Positions 28,951 through 40,033 of a DNA stretch of 64,000 nt are shown one piece after another. Source of the stretch: Prorocentrum cordatum (lineage: Eukaryota > Sar > Dinophyceae > Prorocentrales > Prorocentraceae); the NCBI GenBank assembly GCA_963575745.1, contig CAUYUJ010006557.1, positions 511,501-575,500 on the forward strand, in the 5' to 3' direction. Every line of letters begins with the position of its first letter. Positions within the stretch are counted from its first letter, which is position 1. The notes under the pieces are model-generated. The model made no database searches, was not told where the DNA came from, and saw only the letters and a program-made list of their open reading frames with translations. The position numbers and the translations under genes were made by a program.

Positions 28951-29099
28951 CTCGGTGCGCGCGCGTCATTCCTGGCGTCCTATCCCTCCCTCCTATCCCC
29001 TACCATTGCGCAGATCTCCTCCCTATTCGGACAATCGGATGTCTTAGCATGGCGCAGCACTACATGGCATAGCATGGTGTTGAAGACTACCGCGTGGCA

Positions 29100-30010
29100 T
29101 GACATACCATGCCGTGGCATGGCGCTGGAAATAATGACGCCACAGCTGTAGCGGGAGCACGCTTCGGAACGACCGGAAGCGCGGAAATGAGGCCAGCGCT
29201 GAAGCGAGAGCACAATTCGGGACGAGCGGTAGCCCGAAAATGAGGCCAGCGCTTCAGCGAGAGCAGCATTTCGAACAAACATCAAGCGCGGAAAGGAGGA
29301 CGCGTAGCCTGACATAGCATGGCGTGGTGACGCCCCAATGTGGGGGGGGGGGGGCGCTTCTGCGATGCAAAACATGAACGAATCGACACCGAATGTGCAT
29401 TTTTCGGGGGGGCATTTTCCAGATTTGCGGTCCATTTGGAAGGGTCGGAAACCATGCCGCGGCATGGCGCTGGAGATGATGACGCCACCGCTGCAGCGGG
29501 AGCACGATTCGGAACGAACGGAAGCGCGGAAATGAGGCCAGCGTTACAGCGGGAACACGCTTCGGAACGAGCGGTAGCCCGAAAATGAGGCCAGCGCTCC
29601 AGCGAGAGCAGCATTCTGAACACAAAACAACCAAATCAAAAACGCGGAAGCGCGGAAATGAGGACGCCTATCCTGACATAGCATGGCGTGGTGACGCCCC
29701 AAAGTGGAGGGGGCGCTTCTGCGGTGCAAAGAATGAACGAATCGGCACCGAATGTGTAATCACTTCCGATGGTTTTTCGGGGGGGCATTTTTTTGATTTG
29801 GGGGCCTATTTGGAGGGGTCCAAAACCATGCCGTGGCATGGCGCTGGAAATAATGACGCATGGCGCTGGAAATAATGACGCCACCGCTGTAGCGGGAGCA
29901 CGCTTCGGAACGAACGGAAGCGCGGAAATGAGGCCAACGTTACAGCGGGAGCACGCTTCGGAACGAGCGGTAGCCCGAAAATGAAGCCAACGCCAGCGAG
30001 AGCAGCATTT
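29100..30010 (+). repeat. Satellite-like tandem repeat, unit about 345-375 bp, with internal sub-repeats
   Basis: GCATGGCGCTGGAAATAATG starts units near 29117, 29462 and 29837; the last is duplicated again 22 bases later. Each unit contains two or three copies of a 60-base sub-repeat (GCGGGAGCACGCTTCGGAAC, then GAAGCGCGGAAATGAGGCC) and a G-rich run. The third unit is truncated. Non-coding. Confidence 0.75.
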
Positions 30011-30324
30011 CGGAAAAAAAAACCGTTTCCAGGAAATCCAGTGTAACAAAAATACGTGGAGAGGGGCCGGCCATTCCCCGGACGCCACCAGGGGAGAGAG
30101 GAAAGGAATATTCACATTGCTTGACTGTGGAAAGGGAGCGGGGGGAGGAAGACGATACGAGAGAATTCTTTCATTTCTCTCGAACCGACTTCTGCACCAA
30201 GGGGGTTCCCACAGACGGAACCCCAAAAACAGGTACACAGAAAAAACAGCCATGCGCAGTGTGCTGGCAGGGGGTCGAATGAGCGCCCCCCATCCAACCC
30301 CTTTCGGTTCCCTCCCCCGCCCAT

Positions 30325-30455
30325 ATCATTCCCCTCCTCCTCCTCCGTCTCTTTCTCCAACTCCTCCTCCTCCTCCTCCTCCTTTTCCTCTTCCTCCTCT
30401 TCCTCCTCCTTTTCCTCTTCCTCCTCCTCCTTCTCCTCCTCCTTCTCCCCGTTCA
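30325..30455. repeat. (TCC)n / (CTT) microsatellite
   Basis: Impure CTC/TCC/TTC triplets on the plus strand. Frames through it are artefacts. Confidence 0.9.
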
Positions 30456-30689
30456 ATTCGCCACCAGTATTTGTCCTCCCTCACTATTTCGTTCTGAACG
30501 GCGACGCCTCGTGCAGCGCCAGCGACGCTCACGATGTGGAGTCGAGATCAGACCGCGTGCGGCTGCGTTGCTGCGCGACGTGGCCACGTTCGACTCGGCT
30601 AGGCGCGAGCGCGTCTGAGCTGGCGTGAACGCACGTAAGCTTGACAGCAAGATGTGCACTGCGGCGCGGCTTGTCCGAAACGACAGGGG

Positions 30690-30962
30690 TGACTTACATT
30701 TGTTTTTCGCGGGGGACGGTTCTCTCAACTACACTCGCTGACCCAAGCGGCTCGGATCCGAAGGCGTCGCCTCGCCTCCGGCCCAATGCGCGCCCTGAAG
30801 ATGCACGATGAATATCGATACGGCCGACGCCCAAATCCCCGCTAAGTCATTCAAGTGCACGCACCCCCATACGACTTACCCTTGTTTCTGTTTCGCGGGG
30901 AATGGCTCACTCTACTACACTCGTTGGTCGAAGCGACCGGGATCCGAAAAGGACCCTCCTCA
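30690..30962 (+). repeat. Direct repeat of about 80 bp, copies 180 bp apart
   Basis: GACTTAC...TTGTTT...TTTCGCGGGG...CT(C)AACTACACTCG...GGATCCGAA is present at about 30690-30770 and again at 30870-30960. The second copy directly follows element R5 (30812-30880). Confidence 0.6.
30812..30880 (+). repeat. Dispersed element R5, copy 1
   Basis: ATCGATACGGCCGACGCCCA followed by AATCCCCGCTAAGTCATT corresponds to 34683-34750. Both copies start with an ATG in the same frame and encode DAQIPAKSF / DAQTPAKSF, so a conserved small exon is possible, but both readings soon end or diverge. Confidence 0.5.
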
Positions 30963-31039
30963 GGATGCCTCATATCCTGAATTTCCGACATCGCCACCTA
31001 CAAACTGAGAACACGAAGACGATGTTTTCGGCAAAAAAA

Positions 31040-31205
31040 ACACCTACCGAATGTTCAACCGGGAAGGCGTGCGGGTCACGCTCTCCAGGCCCCACGCAAG
31101 GGCGCGTGCTTTTAGCGCCATGATGCCCTCGACCTGGCCATGCTTCCAGCCCACGGCCACAGGCCAAGGCGCCTCCTCAGTCATGAAGTTGGCGACCTAG
31201 TAAAA
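31040..31205 (-). pseudogene. Coding fragment, possibly from an RNase-H-like domain of a retroelement
   Basis: The minus strand encodes about 50 open residues with GC3-rich codons: NFMTEEAPWPVAVGWKHGQV, then EGIMALKARALAWGLESVTR, ending before a stop near 31055. The pattern of a Trp/Lys segment, then an E-x-x-x-L-x-A-R-A-L helix, reminds me of RNase-H-like domains in polymerase genes of DIRS-type or related elements. That is recollection of a style, not a match. It is cut off at both ends. Confidence 0.35.
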
Positions 31206-31354
31206 TGGCGGGGTCGGGCTGCAGATCATCGCGGCCCAAGCAAAACGGCCAGGGTGTCGGCTATCTCCACGCCGCCGAGCCGCTCGCCGGCGGCGCCGCC
31301 GAGGGCAGATGCCCGAGCGGCCGCGTGGTCGGCGCTCAGGTAACGGTCCCGCTC

Positions 31355-32290
31355 TCAGAAGCGGCCAGCGGGGGCGGCGTCCTCAGGGTCAAACCAACGC
31401 AAGCACATGCTATCGCCCCACTCGGAGGCGCCCGTCGCCACCGCGCCACCGCGAGCGGGCTCCAATTCCGCGCCCAGTTTGACGCCAGCATGGTCGTGAG
31501 ATTCGCGCAGACGCGCAGCTCGTCGGCGACCGGCGCCCAGATCGGCTAGCGCCGGTCGAAGTGCTTCCTGATGCACGATCAGACTGCCGCGAGCGCCGCC
31601 AGGGTCTCCCGTCGGGCCAAGGCGCCGAAGGGAGCATGTCCGATCACGGCCCCTACCCGTCGGCCCAAGACGCGGCGACGCCCCGCGAGGGCGACGGGCG
31701 CCCCCCTGGACTCGACAGCGGCGCGCGGCAGTCAGCCACGCGCGCCGACGCCCAGCGTCGAGCGCAACCCGAAGCGCCTCCGCCCCGCCTGCCGCCGCGG
31801 GGGCAGGCGCTGCTGCCACAGGGCAGCCCGCGCTGCGTCGGGGGCAACGCGGCAGGATTCGGCGCCGCGGCTGCGCGCCGCATCGCGCAGCTGCCAAACT
31901 TGCCCCACTAAGACGGGCGCCCCCCCGGGGCGCCTGCCGTCGCGCACGTCGCTCGAACGCGCCCGTCAAAAAAGCCCCCGCGCCCGAGTTGGAGGCGGAA
32001 GCTTCGCACGAGGAGAGGCTTCTCGCCACGGAGACTGCGCGCGCGTCGCCGGGCTTGAATGCCGCGGCCCTGCGGGCGGAGCCGAACGCGCCGACGTCGC
32101 CCGCGCGGGCGCAGCGCCTCGCGCTGGAGGCGCGCTCGCCGCGCAAGATGAGGACTGAGGGCTGCCCCCGATCACGCAGGCGCACGGCGCGATGCAAAAC
32201 CATGCTGGCCACCTCCTCGTCGGCGCCCGGCGTCGAAGCCAAGCTCCCGGAAAAAAACCGTAGGCGAGGGGCGCGTCATCGGAGTGATGC
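31355..32290 (-). pseudogene. GC-rich stretch with long minus-strand frames, coding status unclear
   Basis: A frame from 32242 to 31355 (starting MASTPGADEEVASMVLHRAV) and a second frame over 32290-31966 are both open because the GC content is very high. The Arg/Ala/Gly-rich composition and lack of any motif argue against an intact gene. It continues the degenerate region to its right, so it may be its decayed downstream part. Confidence 0.3.
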
Positions 32291-32634
32291 AATCATCATG
32301 TCCGACATTGCCGTCCAGGGTCTTCGCGACACCCGCGTCGCCGGCGCGTGCCGAGGGCAAGCCAAAGCACCCTGAACGCCGCGAGGGAACGCCCATTTGA
32401 TGAAAAACGCACCGCGCATCAGCTGCCGAGCAAGAAGCGCGCTCCACCAGCTGTCGCGCGCGATCACGCCCCCGATAGCGATCAGCACGTCGACCGCCAG
32501 CGGCAGGCGCGAGCTCTCGCCTGGGAGCGGCGAGCGGGAAGTGCCCCATAAGCTCGGGGCTACCAGGCGCCCGAACATCCCCCGACTTCAGCGGGCCATG
32601 GCGCGGGGGGCCTGACCGTTGTCCGCCGCCCTGC

Positions 32635-33895
32635 TCACTCAATCTTCGGGGTGGCGTGGCCGCCCTTAGCGCGCCGCCCAGCGCGACCAGTCCCACCGCC
32701 CCCCTGGAAGCCACCGCCGCGGCCGCCGTCGGCGCCCGCCTGGGCGCCTTCGCCGTCTGAACGACCTGCGGCCCGCAACTGGCGCGCCCGAGTCGTCTCG
32801 ATCTCGTTGTGGTCCTTCAGCTGGTTGATGCCCCACTCGCGCGGCGGGCGCGATGGCGTCGCCGCAGTGCGCCGCGCCCTCGTAGACGGATGCCGCGCGC
32901 CAAGACGGAGCGCCACCGCCAGCGGAGAAGGCGTCGATCGCCCCGAGCATCCGACGTACCATCTTCTCGACGCCCGCCGATGCTCCGAGGTTGAGCTGGT
33001 CGACATCGCCGAACAGCTCGAAACTCCCAGCGATCGTCGTCATCTCGTGGCGCACCCAGCCCGTCTCGATGACGTTGTTGGCGCGCGCGAGCCCCTGCCG
33101 CCGCCGCCGAAGATCGCCGCCGCATCGCTCGGCGCGCCCCGCGAGACGGAGGGTTCCTAGAGGCCCCGGGTCGGCATCAAACGACGGCCGCAGGGTTTCA
33201 GCGCCGAGAGGGGGCGCGGGGCTCGCGTCGGTCCTTGAGGCCACGGGCGAACTAGACGTAGTCCGAGCTGTCGACGGCCTGCGCGCGATGCACCACACCG
33301 TCCGCGGCCGTCGCGGCGATGCCCCCCTCGCGAAATGGCGACCTCTATGCCCAGCGTCTCGAAGCCCTCCGCGTTCTCGGTGAATGGCCACGCCAAGCCG
33401 CCCTGCGGCGACTGCCGCTCGGCCAGGGTTGCGAGCCAAGGGGTTGCCGACGCTGCCGCGCGGAGCGCGCCATCGCCAAGGGGGGGCTCCGAGCGTGGCG
33501 AGGGCGGGCGAAGGCGTGTCCGCAACTACCGCAAAGAAGGGCGCGCGTTCCGCCCACGGCGGGGGGGCCAGGAGCACCGCGGCTCGCCAGCGGCGCCAGC
33601 TCGCCCCCCGCGCTCACGAGGCGGGTGAGAGCTGGCGGTTCCTGGCCCGCGGCCCGCAGCCGAGAGACGGCGGCCTGGCCTCGTTGCGGATCCCGTCGGC
33701 CGTCGGGTAGGCGTCGCCTGCGATGCGAAACGGTGGAATCGACCTCGAAGATGCGGTGGGGTATTTCCCACTACACGACAAAGTTTTCGCCCTCGACGGC
33801 CTCCATGGCCACGTTCTCCTCGTAGTGATCCGCATCAGGCGTGAGAGCCCACCTACCAAAAGAAGATATCACCAGCACGGTTGGGGAGCCTAGGC
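32635..33895 (-). pseudogene. Decayed protein gene with an ELFGDVDQLNL segment
   Basis: Reading the minus strand downward, protein-like pieces occur in changing frames. First is ISSFGRWALTPDADHYEENV, then AMEAVEGENFVV, a TAG, and WEIPHRIFEVDSTV (about 33880-33735). Next is NNVIETGWVRHEM followed by FELFGDVDQLNLGASAGVEK and KMVRRMLGAIDAFSAGGGAP (about 33085-32950). After a shift come REWGINQLKDHNEIETTRAR (about 32840-32780) and a Gly-rich basic tail ending at a stop (32635). GC3-rich codons and the consistent order indicate a real gene that has decayed by shifts and stops. Similar ELFGDVDQLNL proteins with RGG-like tails seem familiar from dinoflagellate predicted proteomes, but I cannot name a function. 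The Gly/Arg-rich end suggests nucleic-acid binding. Confidence 0.5.
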
Positions 33896-34361
33896 CCCAC
33901 CCACACGCTCATGCCAAAAGTCCCCCCCACGATACTTGACGTGCAGAAGGTGCCCACGCGACAAACAATTCGAAATTTCCTGCACCAGAAACCGCCTTTT
34001 TGTGGTCCCCTGGGCGGGCTCGACGGAGAACGCCGAGGGACATCCGGATTACCCGACCGGCAAGGGAGCCAGCACCTCACGAGCAGCACTAGAGACACCT
34101 GCACGCCAAAGACGACCGTCACTGTCCAGACGACGATGTAGAACTCTTACTGCAACGACCTTGCAGACGTGTTGCCGCGGATGTTTGGCGTGGGACCCTG
34201 CCAATGCAAAGCCCCAAAACGGCGAGCGAAAAAACGAGGTTACGTCGCGCGGATTGTTTGTAGCCTTCATCCCTGGCCAAACAAAATCCGCACGAAATCC
34301 ACCTCAATTCTCCAGGAGTCCGGGCCCATCCTATCATTTTCCGAACGACATCCGCTCGACG

Positions 34362-34661
34362 ATGTCGGCGCCACGTGAAATCGTTGCGCTGCCACCTGCT
34401 GTCGGCCTCGAAGCCACCAGCTGGGGGCCCGTGCGCCGCACGATGCCAGGAGCCCCACGCTCGGCAGTCCCTCGGGGCAGGTCACCTGGACCGGCGTCAG
34501 AGCAGGAGGCGCCGCAGGAAGGAATGGCGGGCTCGTCGTCGCGCGTCGAACCCCGCCCCCTCGACCAGTATGGCGGCGGGCCTGGCTGGTCCTTCAAGAT
34601 CCAGCGTGGCCAGAAAAACCCCGAGCAAGGACTGCACCGAAAAACTCTAGAGCCAAGGTGA
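34362..34661 (+). CDS. Possible short protein, unknown
   Basis: From the ATG at 34362 the plus strand encodes about 100 residues, starting MSAPREIVALPPAVGLEATS and ending before a TGA at 34659-34661. It is Pro/Gly/Arg-rich with moderately GC3-rich codons and no recognised domain. The frame is open further upstream, but that part looks non-coding. It lies 20 bases before element R5 copy 2. It may be an exon or chance. Confidence 0.25.
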   Translation: MSAPREIVALPPAVGLEATSWGPVRRTMPGAPRSAVPRGRSPGPASEQEAPQEGMAGSSSRVEPRPLDQYGGGPGWSFKIQRGQKNPEQGLHRKTLEPR

Positions 34662-34682
34662 CTGCTGGGTGACAGGATGAGG

Positions 34683-34750
34683 GTCGATGGGACCGACGCT
34701 CAAACACCCGCTAAATCATTTTATGTGATCGCACCCCCCACAACGCATGA
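34683..34750 (+). repeat. Dispersed element R5, copy 2
   Basis: GTCGATGGGACCGACGCTCA followed by AACACCCGCTAAATCATT corresponds to 30812-30880 (see that entry). Confidence 0.5.
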
Positions 34751-35244
34751 GTCCTGGGCCCGCTGTTCCGGGATCTGCATAAGCAAGTCCGCGCTCGAAC
34801 TGTCCAGCACACCTCGCAGGAGGGGGGGTGGAAGAGGAGACACGGCGAGTGCCAGGGGCGTGCCAGGAATGGGGTAAATCAGAGGAGGGGGCGCGAGCAA
34901 AGGAGAGATAAGTGCCCTCCAACTGTGGTGTGATCGGGCGGTAGAGCATACGACATCACGCTGGCTGCCGCTCAGCGGAGCGCGCTCAAGCTGGCTGACA
35001 AGCAACCAACACGCGACCGCTGCACAAGGCAATCAGGCTTCGGCGTGCGCTACGTAATCGCCCATGGACCACTTGTTACCCACCAGCCCTGAGCGGTCTT
35101 CGGCGGGTCTCTGGAGGTCTTCGGCGGTCATCTGACGGTCTTTGGCTTTCTTCGGCGGTTTCCAGCGCGTGAACTGAATGTTTGCGATCGATCGATCGAG
35201 TACGTAACGTGCGTCTTCGTGTCCGAGGCACGCTCGGACGACTT

Positions 35245-35300
35245 TTTCCCAACCATCCTATGGTGTTGGGCCCTCGTTTTGAAGAGACGGTCCCCGTGTT
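35245..35300 (+). repeat. Leader segment of the minisatellite E family
   Basis: AACCATCCTATGGTGTTGGG and CTCGTTTTGAAGAGACGG correspond to the minus strand of 13440-13388 (see that entry). Confidence 0.6.
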
Positions 35301-35573
35301 GCTCCTCCTCCTCCTCCTCCTCCTCCTCCTCCTCCCCCTCCTCCTCCTCCTCATCTTCCTCCTCCTCCTCTCCCTCCTCCTCCTCCTCTTCCTCCTCTTC
35401 CTCCTCCTCGTCTTCTTCTCCTCCTCCTCCTCGTCTTCCTCTTCCTCCTCCTCCTCCTCCTCCTTCTCCTTCTCCTCCTCCTCCTCCTCCTTCTCCTCCT
35501 CATCCTCCTCCTCTTCCTCGTCGTCGTCGTCCTCCTCCTCCTGCTCCTCCTCCTCTTCCTCCCTTCTCCCGTC
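35300..35573. repeat. (TCC)n microsatellite, 270 bp
   Basis: TCC/CTT/CGT triplets, pure at first and then impure. Long poly-Leu, poly-Ser, poly-Glu and poly-Arg frames are artefacts. Confidence 0.95.
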
Positions 35574-35599
35574 ACCCCCCTTCACTTTGGCACACCCAT

Positions 35600-37240
35600 C
35601 ACACGCTTCGTGGCCCCATAGGAAGCTCCACCGAAGGCCCCAGTGGGACCGCCCGCATGCGCCAGCCACCACCCAGTACAGCGTTTCGTTGCCCCACGGG
35701 GAGCTTCACTGAAGATCTCAGTGGGACCGCCCGCATGCGCCAGTCACCACCCACTACGGCGCGTCGTGGCCCCATAGGGGGCTCAACCGAAGGCTCCAGT
35801 GGCGCCGCCCCTTGCGTCAGCCACCAACCAGTACAGTGTTTCGTGGCCCCACAGGGAGCTCCATCGAATCTCCCAGAGAGACCGCCCGCATGCGTCAACC
35901 ACCACACAGTACAGCACGGTTCATGACCCCATAGGGAGCTCCACCGACGGCCCAAGTGGCACCACCCGCATGCGCCTGCCACCACCCACTTCGGCGCGTC
36001 GTGGCCCCATAGGGGACTCAACCGAAGGTCCCAGTGGCACCACCCGCATGCGCCTGCCACCACCCACTTCGGCGCGTCGTGGCCCCATAGGGGACTCAAC
36101 CGAAGGTCCCAGTGGGACCGCCCGCATGCGTCAGCCACCACAGCGTTTCGTTGCCCCATAGGAAGCTCCACAGACGGCCCAAGTGGCACCGCCCGCATGC
36201 GTCAGCCACCACCCAGTACAGCGCTTCGTGGTCCCATATGGAGCGCCACCGAAGGTCCCAGTGGGCGTCAACCACCACCACGTACAGCGCGTCGTGGCTC
36301 CGTAAGGAGATCCGCCAGAGGCCCCAGTGGCACCGCGCGGATGCGTCAGCCACCACCCAGTACAGCGCGTCGTGGTCTCATAGGAAGCTTCACCGAAGGT
36401 CCTAGCGGGACCGCTCGCATGCGTCTGCCACCACTCACTACGGCGCTTCGTGGCCCCATAGGGGGCTCATCTGAAGGCCCCAGTGGCACCGCCCGCATGC
36501 GTCAGCCACCACCCAGTACAGCGCTTCGTGGCCCCATAAGAAGCCCCACCAAAGGTCCCAGTGGAAGCGCCCGCGTGCGTCAGCCACCACGCAATACTGC
36601 GTTTCGTGGCCCCTCAGGGAGCTGCACTGAAAGACCCCAGTGGCACCGCCCGCATGCGTCGTCCACAACTCAGTTCTGCATTCCGCGGCCCCACTGATTG
36701 GGAGCTCCACCGAAGGACCCAGTGGCACCGCCCGCATGCGTCAGCCACCACCCAGTACAGCGCTTCGTGGCCGCATCGGGAGGTCCAGTGGTCCGCCCGC
36801 ATGCGACCCCCCAACCAGTACAGCGCTTCGTGGTCCCATAAGGAGCTCCATCGAAGGCCCCAGTGGCACCGCCCGCATGCGTCCCCTCTCTCAGTGCAGC
36901 GCTGCGTGACCCCATAGGGAACTCCACCGAATGTCCCAGTGAGACCGCCTGCATGCGTCAGCCACCACCCAGCACAGCGTTCCGTGGTCCCGCAAGGAGC
37001 TCCACAGACAGACCCCAGTGGCACCACCCGCATGCGTCCCCCCAAACAGTACAACGTTTCGTGGCCGCATCGGGAGCTCCAGCGAGGGGCACCGCCCGCA
37101 TGCGTCCGCCACACCCAGTACAGCGTTTCGTGGCCCATAAGGAACCCCATCGAAGGCCCCAGCGGCACCGCCAGCATGCGTCTCCCCACCCATTACAGCA
37201 CGTCCCTCACGCGTTTCGTGGCCCCGTAGGGGGCTCCATC
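35600..37240 (+). repeat. Hairpin minisatellite E, 78-bp unit, about 21 copies
   Basis: The typical unit runs CGCATGCGTCAGCCACCACC, CAGTACAGCGCTTCGTGGCC, CCATAGGGAGCTCCACCGAA, GGCCCCAGTGGCACCGCC, 78 bases in all, with many substitutions and small indels. CTTCGTGG pairs with CCACCGAAG and CCC with GGG inside, so each unit can form a hairpin. Since 78 is 26 codons, all frames can remain open for several units (a 26-residue repeat on either strand). Indels break the frame repeatedly, so I do not call a gene. The flanking leader and TCC tract recur at 13.4-12.7 kb in opposite orientation. Confidence 0.9.
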
Positions 37241-37244
37241 GAAA

Positions 37245-38580
37245 GCGGCACCCACAACGCGTTACTCACAACTGCATATAGTTGGGTCCTTCGCCAAAAT
37301 AATCTTCCACCGCAACACACAATGCCATATACGCGAAGCGGTGCCAGGCAGTCCGCATGCAGGGATGAGGAGCACGGAAGGCAAACCATGCAGAGGTTGG
37401 ACAGAATGCGGCGGCAACGGTGCTCGGACGAAACACGCCGGGATAAGGACGAGGAATAATGGTAAACTCAATCATGTGGCTCGAGGGCTAGGACAGGCTG
37501 ACCAACGCGGTGCCAGAGATCGACCGATGGTTTCTCCATAGCTACGCCTGGAACTATATTTGAACCACCTCCTCCAACGAGCTTGCACAATTGGTCAACC
37601 AGGACAAGCTACCATATCGAGTGCCACCCATAGCTTACTACTGTTTGAAACTGAACCATGGGCCCTCACTTCCACTGTGAATGAAGGCTGCAAATGTTGT
37701 GTCCAAGTGCTGCTTACGTTCAATCCTACAACACCTGACGCGTAATGCGATCTAACACGGTGTGCACACACAATGCATGACGTGCGCTTCGCAGTTTGAA
37801 GTTGACCTGCACATTTCGTTAGAGAATTCTACGGCGTAAAAGAATCGGGACGCAAGACAAGGAGGGCAGGAGGCACACCGATGAACAGGAAACTGGGATG
37901 ACCTGACACTGAATGAGCTCGAAGGGATGTCATATACATGACTTCAGCGCAACGCGAAGCACTTTGCCGATAGAACAGTGGTGCGAAACCGGGCAGCTGC
38001 ACGAATAATTGTTCGACGCGGGGGGTCCCCATCTGCGCATCCCGTTTTATGACACGTGCCTCTGTGAGCACGAGAGCGTGAGATCCGCAATGTGCAAACC
38101 CGAATGCACATGTGCGAATCCGAGTGCGAGTGAGATCCTCTCTGCTTCTTTGCCGCTGTATGCTAACCCCTGGCGAATCCCCCAAGGGGCGCCCAAGTGC
38201 CAAGTGCTATATCTGCAACACTGCAGTGATCACGAGGCTCTGAATTAAAAAAACTCTGGGACGCCAGGACATCAGCGAGTATCGCGCAACCCGTCTGCTT
38301 CAGATTGGCAGCAGACACGTGCAGAAGAAAGCCCACGCCTTGCTTCATCAGGTTGCCGACCATCTGCACGCATGGCATCACAGACCAACGGAATGTCACA
38401 TACAGCAGCATAGACGTCGAACACATGATGTGGGGAAGAGGGGGCGACGAGGTCTCGATGCGCCATTCTCGTGACGGCCGTGGCCACTACATACGCATGC
38501 CCAACACAGCAAACCATCAAACTCACCGATCAATACCTGCGGCGACACAATACAATAACGCTACTGCCGAGGATTATTGA
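37245..38580. other. Gene-poor stretch
   Basis: AT content is higher than in the neighbourhood. No coding sequence, repeat or RNA gene is recognised. Confidence 0.5.
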
Positions 38581-38584
38581 CCGC

Positions 38585-38725
38585 CAGTCGGAAGAAGAGG
38601 GTAGAAACATGAAATAGGAAGGCGGGAGGAAGTAGATTGGGTTCGGGCCAGTTCGAAGAATGATCGGAAACAGCAACAGCCTACTGAGTCTTGAACTAGG
38701 AGGGCGACTGAAGTAGATTGGGAGC
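38585..38725 (+). repeat. Dispersed element R3, copy 1
   Basis: AGTCGGAAGAAGAGGGTAGA, AACATGAAATAGGAA and GAAGTAGATTGGG correspond in order to 57178-57335. AGATTGGG occurs twice in each copy. Non-coding. Confidence 0.6.
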
Positions 38726-38874
38726 TGGGAGTCCAGAACTACAGTCGGACCTGGGACATAAGAACATCCTTCAAGAACATGAGACCCTCCGTCGGCCAAA
38801 ACACACAGAACATCCAAGGGTACCCTTCACAGGATGCACAAGAGCATCCATCGAGGGAGAAAAGGCAACAAAAA

Positions 38875-39031
38875 CATACACATTTGACGGTCCGCGCGGA
38901 TTTCCTGGATCTGACCTGGACCCCCATCCCTGGCGCGCGCAGCGCGCAAGAGGCGGCGCTGGAGGCGCCGCCAGGGTGTCCCAGCCCAAATCCAAGAACT
39001 ACGCGCGGACCGCCAACAGTTCATGTGTATG
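38875..39031. repeat. MITE-like element M1, copy 1, with inverted ends
   Basis: The left end (CATACACATTTGACGGTCCG, CGCGGATTTCCTGGAT) is repeated inverted at the right end (CATACACATGAACTGTTGGC, GGTCCGCGCGTAGTTCTTGG on the minus strand). The centre holds a GC palindrome (CTGGCG...CGCCAG). Two more copies with the same GGTCCGCG...TTGGATC ends lie at 59.25 and 59.92 kb. No coding capacity. Confidence 0.65.
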
Positions 39032-39220
39032 CCGCTTTGTGTCCTTCGAATCCACCAAGCACGAAGAACATGAGGATACCCTCCCCGAACCGACCTCGAT
39101 ATTATAAAGACCGGCGTGTGTCGTCGGGGAGAGGGCAAGCGGGCCGCACCCAGACGTGACGGCGCCAAGAGGCCTCCAAGATGCCCCAAGCGGCCCGAAA
39201 ACGGTCCCAAGTGGCGTGTA

Positions 39221-39388
39221 CTAAGACGGAACCAGAACGATGACAAACTTGGGTGAAAATGAATCGAGAATCTCTGAGATCGGGCAGCTCTGGGGGATGT
39301 CTCGGGCGCCGCGGCCCTCCCAGAGCCTTCTGGAACGCTGTGAAAGCGTTGTGGAACGCTCTGGAACGGACTTGCCCTCGTCCTGGCC
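39221..39388 (+). repeat. Dispersed element R1, copy 2 (MITE-like)
   Basis: CGAGAATCTCTGAGATCGGG, CAGCTCTGGGGGATGTCTCG and the 3' end CTCGTCCTGGCCCCGCC match the other R1 copies. The middle contains three GGAACGCT words. Confidence 0.7.
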
Positions 39389-39742
39389 CCGCCCAGTGTC
39401 GCCGCCCGCCGGCCAACGAAATCTGGTGGCGAAGCGGTCCGCCGGCGAAGCGGCCTCGTGCTGCACATCCCTCGCCTGCCTGCAGCCGCTCCACCCCCCC
39501 CCTCCCCCTGAAAGGAAACGATACTGTGGGACGACAGGACGGGGCGTCTGGACGGGTTTTCGGACAGGTTTTCGGCGCGTCGCCAGACGGGTTTGCTCAC
39601 GCTTGCGTCGTTCCTGGAGGTTGTCTTGCCTCGGGGTTCGCTTCAGCAGCTGAGCCTCGCCGGAAGCGTTTCGGGGGTGCCCGGATCGTCGCGAACGGCT
39701 GCCGGAGGCCCGAGTTACAGCCCGACAACCACCAGAGGGGGG

Positions 39743-39893
39743 AACCATGAGGAGCTGGAAGCGGCGATGCATCGCAGACAAATCGGCGATGGGCCCCCGA
39801 TAGCGAAACCGCACGTTCCTGGGTGGGGTGGAGCTGGCAGACCCCCTATCGGCGATCAACGGGCGATTGGGGGTCGATGCGTCCCGCCCTGAC
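39743..39893 (+). repeat. Dispersed element R2, copy 2
   Basis: Corresponds to 7236-7378: GCACGTTCCTGGGTGGGG, then TCGGCGATCAACGGGCGATT and GGGGGTCGATGC. Confidence 0.6.
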
Positions 39894-40033
39894 CTATCCC
39901 CCCCGACATTGCCCCTGACCGTCCCATGTTATGCGACGCGCGTCGAAAGCGTTCGTCAAAGCCAGAGAATCTTAACAGCCAAACCACGGCTGGCCACGTC
40001 GACCACGTTGGGCGTCAAACTGGCGAGCGAGAC

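Noticed and set aside
35599-37193. 26-residue repeat protein in minisatellite E
   Set aside because: 78 bp is 26 codons, but indels throw the frame at many units and both strands are equally open; no start or codon bias.
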